Shown: piece by piece, positions 48,101 to 60,100 of the stretch
Layout: the number at the start of each line of letters is the position of its first letter
How positions within the stretch are numbered: position 1 is the first letter of the stretch
The notes under the pieces: model-generated
What the model saw: the letters and a program-made list of their open reading frames with translations, nothing else
The model's database searches: none
What the model was told of the DNA's origin: nothing
Made by a program: the position numbers and the translations under genes
Assembly (NCBI GenBank): GCA_021234535.1
Contig: CM037840.1
Span: 27,161,020 to 27,225,019, forward strand
Origin: Stichopus chloronotus
Taxonomy: Eukaryota > Echinodermata > Holothuroidea > Aspidochirotida > Stichopodidae
Direction of reading: 5' to 3'
DNA length: 64,000 bases

Positions 48101-51100
48101 AACCACAAAAGACATTATCACCACCATCTCATCTGCACGGAGGATATCACACGTAAAAGTGTTAGCTTGTTTTTAAACAGTGCATGTTCAAAACCGTGTA
48201 GCCCAGTCCCTATAGTACAAAGTCCTATCTTAGCAAGGTCCCCGAGCAAGTCCTGGTAAGGCCAATACACAGTAAAATTACTTGCTATTTAGTTATTTTA
48301 TTTACTATTGTGATTTACGTACGGTCACGCCATATCTTTACTGTGCCCATCACCTTCCTCTTTTGGTTACAGCCCTGTGGTGCGACACCCCTATGTTCCG
48401 ACACCCCTATGTTCCGACACCCCTGGTTCCGACATCCTTATTTTACGACACATCCATTACATCAGACAACGTTTTCTAAGATGCTGGGGAATATAGTAAC
48501 AAAGCTTTGGCTATGTTATGCTTACTTACTTATGTTATGTTATGCTCACTTACGTTTCAACAAACGGTTAATAAGACTTTAATGTTAACTGCGTCACCAA
48601 ACAGCATGACATATTGCAGCATGTATATTACCATACGAAATTACCTAATTTGAAAATATGTGGCAAATGGCCGGAGAGAGCTCGCACAAATGGCATTGCA
48701 AGTCCATTGGCCTCGGGGATAAACAATGCTCCTTATCCATGCTACCCAGATGGGCTGATGTTGGAATACAAGTGAACATAAGGGCAGTCACAGCTCCTTT
48801 GACTATTGCCCACTGTATTACTGTTGACACAGTAGGTTACTGTGTAGGCCTATATTGTTTCTCTGGCCACTTCTCTGAAGAGGCCATTACACCCATGTGA
48901 ACTTTTAACTTTCTTACTGTAGTCGTCACAGATGATCATGAAAGATGGCCTCCACACGTGAAAGGCGAAACGATCGCTTGGGAGGGATTCGAAGGGATTG
49001 GATTCTGCTACAAGTCGAGCCCTTTACAATTGAAATGATGCAATGATGAAATGATGCAAAATGGTACCACTTTGAGAGCATTTCTTGCTCTTTTTTAAAT
49101 TGACAGTATCGTTTTGTCAAAGAGACTTTAGAATCTCCGACGGGGTTACTTTTTAAGAGAGAGGTATTACAGAGGATGACAGTCTTCACTCGGAAAGGGA
49201 GGTGCGGCGCTCCCAAAACCCCCTAAAAGGATTCTCGTGTGCAGTCTGATGTTACACTTCAGCCCTATTTGTGACTGTCTACATCAGTGTATGTGGCACA
49301 AATGTTATGACGTCAAAAATTCTTTTAGATTATTTTGATATTCAATTCTTCCGCTTTTAGCACATTACATCACTCGGTCTCAGATCTTTCAATTTAGTTA
49401 GAGTAGACAGTCAAGCACAAACCAGACAAAGAAAGACGTGCTAGACGTATGTCACAATGTCGTCATATGAATTTGGATGAACCTTACTCACCCGATATAC
49501 TTTAGTTTTTTTCATTTAATATCCAACCAAAGAAAAAAAGTCTATCAGATTGAGATTAACTTTTCACTTACTTATTTCAGGGGATTGAAAATAAATTGCG
49601 ATCTTTTTATACGTCAAATGTGTCTTCTATGACTGTCACAGGAAAATATCTTCAACTCTAACGTGACATTCCTTTGTTCTCTTGTCAAACAGTCAAGCGA
49701 AATCGTCTTTCAGTAGGAGCAGCCATTATTGTGGTCCCCCTGTCGTGACGGTTTCTAGAAACTGATGCTCCTCCTCCAAAAAAAAAAAAATAGTCACACT
49801 TTTAAGTCACTTTTTCTCTCTTCGAACACCACCTCAAAGGGTTTAGGGAAGTAGGTCAACCCAAAGATACCGACTCTGTCTATCTTTTGGTGAGGATCTG
49901 CAAACCTGACTCGATACCTCTTGAAGAGGTTGCTGAAAACGACGAATAATTCCGTCTCGGCCAACTTCTTTCCAATGCAGATACGTCTTCCTGTTGCAAA
50001 ATGTTGAAAGAGATGACAAGATGGAATGCTATTCAAAATGTTACTACCTACACCTTTGTAATACGTGCATTTACGTAATTCTAGAGCTGTTTGTAACTGC
50101 ACAGCTGCGGTAATTTAAAATGAGCAACACATGGCAAGAAAGATCAACGTTCTTCTTTCCAACCAGAACACGATTTGGCAGCATTTGCCTACAATTACAG
50201 CATTGTTATAACCACGAAGGCCTGTTCACACCAAATGAGGTTACGGCCGCCTTTTGCTGTACAGTAACCACAGATCAAAAGGAGGTATGATAATTACAGA
50301 AAGCCGTTCACACCAAAAATTGTGTGGGAGAAAACAGGATACTGGAACCGCAAGGGTCCCGCATAATTCTTTTGCTGACTGGCTCATTGCGACTACCGCA
50401 AAGATTTTGCTATCCTCTATTCACAAAGCTGTATTCTACTATCAAATTTCATCACTATATGTTCGTTATTTTTAACCACTGAATGGTAATGTCGCTTTTT
50501 ACTCCCTGTCATACAGTATGTAATTTTCATTGTGCATGAGCGCAGATGAGATTTATACTTAAATCTTCTGTGTTGCTGTGTAATGACACATTCCTTTTTA
50601 TCATTTTGTTTTCGATGATTTACTTTTGTATATGCAAAAAGGGAGCACATTATCAGATTCAACCAGTTTTTGTTTGTACACATGGCTATATTCTTCTTGT
50701 CTCAGGTGGGGAAAGTGCATCGTAGCCCTGTGGGAAGCCATTCGTTTTATTTTTCTCTCGTTTGTGTGAACCCTCTGTGGTTCAGGAACTGCTATGGGAA
50801 CAGCAATGGTTACGCCAACGGTTTGGTGTAAACAAGAAAGAATTTGTTGTACTGTCCCCTTTATTTCTGCAGGGCATGCAAGCCTTCACTTCGAAATGCT
50901 TCACAATGTATGGGTACATACTTCATGTCAGACTATCTCAAAGTGACTCGAATAGACACCTGCTACTCCCTTTTAGTAGCAGCAATTCAGTCTATTATTT
51001 CCCTTCTGATCTCTATTCACCTGAGTTTGAGGTTGGCGTACATGCAGCTTATACCGAAATGTGATAGAAAATGTAGAAAATATTACCTTTAGTGGAACAT

Positions 51101-54100
51101 GCTCACGTGCGTCACCGGTAATTTCGGAAAGAAATCATCTTAGCTTTCAAAATGATGTTTTGTTCAAAATTTGATTATCATGGATTCAATGATATCACCG
51201 GTCCAAGTCCTTTGTTTGAGAGGAGCCAAAATGGTGGTACAGTGTTAAGGGTGTAGAGGTCTAAGGGAATGTCCCATTTCAACTTAATTTTCTCCCCTAA
51301 TTAGATTCGTTTTTTTCCAGGTATAATTTTATAAACAATTCTTTTGAACAACTTCAGGTGGGGCCATGGCCACTGTAGCCCTTAGAACAGTTAATAAACT
51401 GAACAGAAACAAACTGAAAAATTAGCACCGACAATGGAAGAGGCGTATTTCAGTTAGGTTAAATTATGAAATCGTTTCCGATTTTCTTCTTTTTTTTCAT
51501 TCCTGCCCTGGTACCCAGAGTCTTACCTAAACCAAATGCAACCAGTTGATTCTTTTTCTCTGTGAGTATTCTGTCTCCGTTAAGGAAACGTTCAGGGAGG
51601 AATTTCTCCGGTTCCTTCCACAGATTCTCGTCATTGTGGATAGCGTACTGGTTGATAGACACCTCCGTGCCTTTGGGGATGTCGTAGCCGCAGACACTCG
51701 TATCTCTAGCCGTGACACGCGGCACGCCGAGAGGAACGACAGTGGCACATCTCATGACCTCCAAAATGGTAGCGTAGGTCAGAGGCGATCGATCCCTTTG
51801 GTCTGCGGTTACCACGTCTGAAGCTGTACAGACGTTTGACAACTCTTCCGCAATCTGCAAAGGTCATAAGATAACGGTTTCTTGTCGGTAACGGGTCGCA
51901 TGCAAGTACAGAGTGAAGGATGCAATATTCATTCTGCAGTCTTAATCGGAAAGAGAAGAAATGTGTACGGGAAACTCAATACATCTAAATAGCTGTTGGA
52001 CTGATATCTTACTTTACAACATAATCCAAAGGGCATATGTTACTTGAAAACTGTCACATCATTCATATTATTTTCCCATAGACCCCCTTGCATTGATGTT
52101 ACGTTACAACAAATAAGGGAGTCCTCCTTGTGGGTAAACAACCGAAAAGTATATATGACGATAATAGGCGCGTATGGATCCAATCGCAGAGACACAACGA
52201 TCACGTGCTAAGTTTAGTTAAGCTTAATAGCTTGCCCTCTGTGAGGGAACTTTACTGTAGCGCTGTAATGTCTCTCAAGGGTGGTCTTTAGAGGAGTTTC
52301 ACCAGCGTTATCGCTCGGCTCAATCGTATCCATGAATAGTGGTGCACGTTTGCTGTAAAAAGGACCTACGCTTATGCATTGAGCGTGTTCCAGGGTTTAT
52401 CCCGTCAATTCCTAGCCATTTGTTAAGAGCATTTAAGCCCATTACATGCAATTACCCCTTTCACTTCACCAGCTCTTCTCTCCTTAAAAGTATCACTAAT
52501 CCTCCATCCAACGGACATGTAGCTCCCCACAAAGCCCTCCCCGCTGCGCTTTACCTGTTTCCCATTCTATCATTCCCCATATCTGCCCCCCTCCGGACTG
52601 CTGTCCACCCAAATAACATTTGGAATGTACAGGGAGCCGTTCTTAAGATGGAAAGAGGACGCATTGAAGTGAAGTTTGCGCCACCAAGATCAAACCGTAA
52701 TCTTTGTATCGTTGTTTACATTTTTAAGGACTATAACGTAGGCCTATTTGTCGTCTGCTACAGAAACAGAACTTCACTTTGACTTTCCCTACTGCTACAT
52801 CATTGCCAGTCATCACGGATATTAATAACGTTTTTATTAATTATAATTAATAACTGCTTTCGGTGCTTGGTGACGCGTATGGCAATGTTATATTTGGGTT
52901 GTATATCAAGTCATGGAAAGGAATTTTTATCTCGCCATTTCTGGAAACGTAAGGAAACTTGTCACCTATTTGTCAAAAATATAAACTTTTGCTTATGTAG
53001 CTCATTTGCATGCGCTAATTTCTAAAGGAACGGGCTGAAAGTAATCATTCATTTCAATTAAACAGTCGTTTCAAGCTGTATGCCATCTGTACTTTAAGTG
53101 TTGGCGGTACAAACCTACACATCAAAGCATTGTTCTGAGCGAGCTTCTTGTGTAAGGATTAGCTGACTTGATTTGATGTTGTTGGGTGAATGATATTGAA
53201 CTGAATTAATTGTCCTAAAGTATTAGCATCAAGTTAATAAGTCAAGCTAGGAGACGGTTTTAAAGTTTGTCTAAGGAATATCCTAACATTTCATTCACCC
53301 TTCTTTGATCAATTCCACTTAGAACTGAAAGGCTAATTGCCATTGGTTGTCATTTTTTGCTACTAATTCGGTAGCAGAATCCAAATCATAACTTGAACGA
53401 GTGCGAATATATTACTGCTTTTTTCAGGTTCGGAGAAACCGTGGTGTGTGAAGGGAACGTATGAGACACCTTGCATGTATGCAATATAGGTGATCCGGCC
53501 CAACGTTAACAGGGTCTAGTCAATGTCTGAAGTGACAACCGGGTGACGTCATGTGGAACCTATAGCAATAGGAAACGTACCCTCTCCTGATAGTCTTGGT
53601 ATCCGCACAAGTACATCAGCCCCCATAGTAAAGTATTAGCGGTAGTATCCGTACCAGCTCCCAACAAATCAAAGAAAGTGTCCGAAATTTCACTCTCTTC
53701 AATGTCTCTCTTGTCACCCTCCTTGCGAAGGACGTCGCAGTAAGCGTCCGTCACGTCATAGATAGTGCCCTCACGAAACGACTTCTTGTGTTCAATGAAC
53801 ATGTCCCTGAGAAAGGTTCGCACGTATTGTATGGAAGTACGGATTTCGCCGTACAGAAATGTATCAAAGAGAGGCGGGAAAACGAAAGCTAATGAAAACG
53901 TCGACATCTGCGTCGATATGCACTTTACGCCTGCCAGGAAGGCGGCGAAAGAATCACTTTCCTCAAAGGAACTGAAACGGCGACCGAACACCACGGAACA
54001 AACCAGTCGTGAAGATAACGCCCTTAAGTGTTCTGCTAAGTTGACTGGTTTGCCTAACTCACAGTCGATTTTTCGAAAAAGTTTCTCCGTTTCAGAAATC

Positions 54101-57100
54101 ACTTTCGATGACAGATTCTCGTCAGTGGCTTCAATGTGGCGCATCCCACAGTGTATGCTTCTACGATGAAATCTCCATACCGAGCCATTCTCCCATAACA
54201 CGCTTCCTTTCATTGGTCAATATGTGTGTAGAGAAAAAAAAAACTCAAGCCACTTATATATCTGCAGATATCAATTACCATTGTTAATATAATTAATGTA
54301 TACACGTGATTAGTGCAATATAAACAGTACCTCACACGTTGAATGTAAGCTTCTGAGAACCCTGTTTTTCATATCACTCTAAGACAAAAGATAAGTATGG
54401 TATATCTTGTTACCATACCGAGCCATTCTTCCATAACACGCTTCCTTTCATGGGTCAATATGTGTAGAGGAAAAAAAACGCAAGCCACTTATCTAAGGAT
54501 ATCAATTACCATTGTTTTCGCTTATCATAACAGGAGGGAGATAAGGACAACAACAAAAAAAAAAAACTCACGAGCTCGGTAACCTTTGCACTAATCACAC
54601 CCTTTATGAGAGTTTGATTTGAAATTCAGTGCAATAATTTTGAGAGGTGTGAAAGGTAGAAAGATTTTGGCTCATATATAGCGAATATAGTTAATATATA
54701 CTTGTGATAAGTGCAATATAAACAGTAATATACATGTTGAATTTAAGCTTCTGAGAACCCTTTTTTCATATCACTCCAAGACAAAAGATAAGTGTGGAAT
54801 ATTCTGTTACCAACCTAATCAGTTAGGTCATTCCTAGTCATTCATACGTCACGGTAATTCTATCCCACTCAGGTAGTAAACAATAATATTTTCAATTAGA
54901 CAATAAAGGTATACGTTTACTTCAGGAGTATTTCAAAACGGGGCAAGGGATACTACTATATTTAACATGCCCATAGACCAAACTGTGTCATTGAGAAAAA
55001 AAAATTGCTGACTATTAACAGAAATTCGTCACAGTTCTTGTCTCATTATTTTTTACAAGTATTTACAGATATTTATATCATCATATAAGCAATATATTGT
55101 ACGATCGTTAGTACATTAACGAACAATATAAGAATCTGTCTCAACATCTTTACCGTTTGATTTTGGGTGTGACACAATTGCGGATCATTTATTTTGTATT
55201 CAGCTTTTTCATAATCAACAATATATAGTAACGTCAAAAGAAGATTTAATGTCATTAACGTGACCCCACAAACTGCGTGCCAAGCATGGCTGGGCCGAGT
55301 CTTTGTGATTGTTGGTATCCAAAATGTCATCAATGCATCATGTATACGTAACTGGCAGCAAGGTCATCATGAAAAAATTTGCCTAAAATAGCTTATGCCT
55401 ACACAAATATAAAAAAGAAGGCAATTTGTCTCTAATATGCTCCACTCCAATCTAAAGGCAAATCGCATGACAGCATATGCTAGGTTAGGAACATCACATG
55501 GATGGCTTTCGGGTGACCCTGTCTCATTTAAGGTTACCCATGTTTATTATAGCCTACTTTGCATGTTCATGCCAAATTGTAGTTGAAGTTGTAAATGTAA
55601 GGTACGTCATTGACCTGAGATTTCTCTAGCCAGTGAAAATTACTCTAGCAGTCATCATAGCTGAAAATCTAAATAGTGGTATAACTGACACGATATTAGG
55701 CCTACGTGTTACCTTACCTGACGTCATTACACATACGAAACTACAAATGATTTGCCTAACATCGGTGTTGTGCAATTGATCTTAAATCGGAAAAAGATAG
55801 TGCCTATCACAACGTTTGCTGTAAATGCCAACACTTTCTCTTTACATATATATATTTATGATTTTCACATAGCTACCTCACATTGAGTCATATTGTGGGA
55901 CATCTGTGCTGTCACCTACAGATGCAACTTCTTAAATATCCTTTGTATTTTGGTACCAATTGACTCATTGGAATAAACGAGATAATATTTAAAGGGAAAG
56001 AAATCATTTGTTTCACAGAAAGCAATCATAGTTTTAAAATCAATGCTTGTGGATATAGAATGATAGATTATTTAATGCATTTAGGAAGGATGGTGGTCTT
56101 TTTTTACAAGAAAAAAAATTTACACATAGAGAACTTTAGTTCTTTGTTGCCCCAGAATAATTTGTTTACTCAAACTTTCCAAAATTCAAATGATGCATCT
56201 TCCATTACTCATCGCATGCATAATGTTTTGAAGAGATGAAGCTTATGCAGATTCTTATTGATAAGGCAATGATAACAATGATAACAGTTATTTTCTTTGA
56301 ATGCCATGATGGTGAATTCTGATCGGCCCTATTTCCCTTTAATTGGAATGTGATCGTAATTTGCACAACACTTTAGATCAGCCTAGCTACACATGTGAGT
56401 TTCACGCCCTCATATCAAGGGCGTAAAGGTCTGACACATGTCACTTTCTTTTAACGTTCGTGGTTTGATAGTTTCATTTGTTCATTTAATTTCAAACTCA
56501 TTTTGTAAAACTGAAAAGGATGAAATATCGATTACATTTACGATCATGTTAGGTTTCTTATGGTAATTAAGACATTGGCAGAACGACCAAAGAGATAGAG
56601 CGACTATAATGATGCCACAATCTCATCTAGTGAGGGCACTGGAAAATGACCCATCTGTACTGAAGAGGTGAATTTTGGCATGATTTTTTCACTGGTGTCA
56701 AATACAAGGTAAAATAATCGAATTGAAAGAACATTAAAGAACACACATTTTGCAACTTTGAGACACCTACAGGAAAATCTCTTTTGGTCAGACTGCTGTC
56801 TGTCTTCAAATATAGCAGCATCTTCATGGATAATGAAAGGGATATTATTCTGGGGTTTGATGAGTCTATCGCTATTTCATTCAATAATTATAAGGTTTTA
56901 TATTGTCAGTGGAAAATATCAAGTGAAGGGGAATACTTTTAAGAAGTAAGGTACATCTGTAGGATGTATAAGTTCATTGGGTACATATTACAAACATGCG
57001 GTGTATGATGGCTATGAGCGTCAACATTTGAACGGTAGTCTGCCCACTGTGGCACAGCCAATGATGGCTTACCTTTGCTGGTAAAAGATCTTTCCCAAAG

Positions 57101-60100
57101 GGGCGGGATGCTCCGATCAGAGAAATCAGCACTCTGATTGACGAAAGCTTCAACAGCTTGGTCAAGTCTATTAAACACCACTATGGGAGTACTACCTTTG
57201 TAAAACGTGATGACACCACCAAAGTATTCTCCGACTTCAGTGACAAACAAATGAGGCTCTTGCCAAAACAACTTTGGTAGGTTACCCAGTAAGGGCCACG
57301 GATTGTATCCTGGTGGAAGGTACATTCTGCTTCTTCTTGTTTTCAAAAATGTCAAAACCGCGATTGACAAAGCCAAAGATACAAGGTACACTATGAAAAT
57401 ATCTGCAGGAATCATGATAAAGAAAGTGCACGACAAACTTAAGGTCAAGATTTATATCCCGTCGGTGTGGTCGATGTGGACTGCGGGAACTAGCGATCAA
57501 CTTGACCAATTTATCCACCTTCACCGTGGGTCCGAGTCCGTCAAAACGATTTGTTATACCACAGAGAAAAATTGTGTGGTGATATAGTTACGTTACAGTA
57601 AGGCCGAACAAAAAGAGGAAATCGGTTGACTAACGTTTGATAGCCAATCCGCAATCAGAAGAAAGACTAAAACGTTGTACATTAACGCCCCGGTCTGATA
57701 CATTTTACAAGGTTTTGCCAAAATCCGAATGTTTGCTGGCATGAAATCAGTGTAAGAAGTGTTACCCTGTTGACCTTTTTAAATTATAACTGCTAGCTAG
57801 GTAACCGATCTTTGACTACTATGTCCACTGCAGTCGGATGCATTCAATTGTTCGATGACATAGTTTGCATTGGCTCTTTTTAACGTATCATATGCTACAC
57901 CTGGACTTTACACGAGCTCTTTGTTGACTCTCGCACACAGAGAGGGTATTTGTCTCTGTAAAATGGCACGCACAGCTATTATTCCAGCGCTGCTTTGTGT
58001 AACAAACTCGTGATATATGCGGGTCCCGCTGTTGCTAGTATTCGGTTGCTGAAGGTCAACAACCAAACAGTTTCACGCTCGTTGAGCTCGACGTTAACGT
58101 GGATGTATCATTATGAAGTGTCTGAACGAAACTGACACAAATTATCTCTGGCATTATGGCATTAACCTCTTTTAGTCTACAAGTCCTTGGTAGGTCACAC
58201 TAGTACTTATTTGAACAGTGACAAACGAGTGAACGCCTTTTGCTTCCACAAAAGGAGACCTCAAAAGGAGATCTCACTTGTCGGAAGCAATCAATGTCAA
58301 GAAATCTTCAGAGTGAAATAGCCTGTAGATCCATTCAGACTGGCTGACTCATATCCCAAAATGTATGTGGGTCATACCAGAGAAAAGTATTTTAACATCG
58401 GTGGTACTTGTGTATCTTTAAAGACTGCCCTGAAAAGTTACATTACAATACTTTTAAGGAGTTGCGAGTTTTCACTCACAGATACATACATGTAAGTTCA
58501 ATCAACAGTAAACCTAAAATGAACCCTTCAGTGGTGGACAATTCGACAGATATGCCTATACGCAACTACAATATGGTTATGGACAATATAGTCGTGGTGG
58601 TTGGGGAGGGGGATGAGGTGAGGTGATTGCGGTGGAGAAATGTTTTGTTTCATCATTTAAGATCGTCTTATTATCTTATTAATTGTCAGTGGAATGTTTC
58701 TTTCATATCCATCAGGTGGTGAGTTGGATAGTTTGTAAATCAGACCTGTTTCCATACGTTTAATGATAGTAGGCGACTGGCTTTCCCAAGAAATCGGCTT
58801 CCATTGCTGCTACAATAAAAAGGAGAAATGTTGAGTTCAAGACCATATTCTTGGCTACTCGATATTTTCACATACGAAACGTTAGTCCACTAGACTCCCC
58901 CCCCCCCCTTCTTTTTTTTTCAAAAAGTACATTAAAACACAGAACTCTTGGTAATAACTAAATGGGTCACATGCAAATAAACAACTTTGTGGGATGATGA
59001 CTTCTAACACAAAGCATCGACGGATCATCAAAGCGTAATAAAGATTAAAACAATTGGAAGTACATTTTAATTCTTTTAGCTGGATTTAGTGTACCCGAGA
59101 GGTCATGATTTCTCTACGGACCGAAGGCTAATCACTAAAAAAGTTTGCAACTCTTGCATCAATAATGTAGGCAATGTCAGTAGAAGCTTGTAAAAGCAAA
59201 ATCAACTATAGCCTTAAAAAACGCGCTTTGATGTGAGAGACGTCTTGGATTGATATCAGCCTAAAACTATGCGCGTCTCTCTACAGCCAGGCGAGCATTA
59301 TACATTTGTTAACTAGGGGTGTCCTGTGCGCGTATCTATAACACACGTTTTGCGCATGTTCAGTGATGGTCAGTATGCCAAATTGAGACGCAATGATTTC
59401 ACGTAAGAACTCCCTGTACTTGAGTCACTCTGTTGTTGGGCTACGAAGTGCTAATCATACAAACGAATATATCTTCATACATCAATTCACCAATACACAA
59501 TATCGCATCTTTGCCTGCAAGTGATCCATATACTTCACTGCATATAAGTTTCGATTGTGGACTTCATACCGGGAAACGATGTATCCCTACATTACCATTT
59601 TATCCTATATCTGTAACGACCACATCACGTTTTCGACATGTTTCATTGGTTTACAAGCTGCTATATGTTTTCCTCATTTTTGTTTTCTTTTTGCAGGCCA
59701 TGCCCTCACGGATTCACCGTTAGGTTTGGCTGCCTACATTCTGGAAAAATTTACAGAGGGTTGGTCTCGTCCGACGAGGTTACGACAACCTGACGGAGGA
59801 CTCACCGACAGGTTTCAGGTCGATGACTTGCTGAATAACATCATGGTTTATTGGATCAGTGGATCCATTACCTCCAGCATGAGAATGTATAAAGAATTCG
59901 TAGATAATATCGGAATAATGGATCCGTATGGGTCGTAAGTATTTCAGTCAACTTTGGCTAATGGACCAGACCAAGCAGGATTTAGTCAAAAAAATTGTCT
60001 GTGTGTATTCGTTTCCTCCTCCTTTTTTCTCTTCTGCATAATGTGAACTAAAATATGACTCAAATAGTTTTGAATCGTAGCTATATATCAGTGAGACAGG

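Noticed and set aside
52339..52782. 147-codon plus-strand open frame in P450 intron 2
   Set aside because: No domain and compositionally unremarkable; lies within introns of both host genes.
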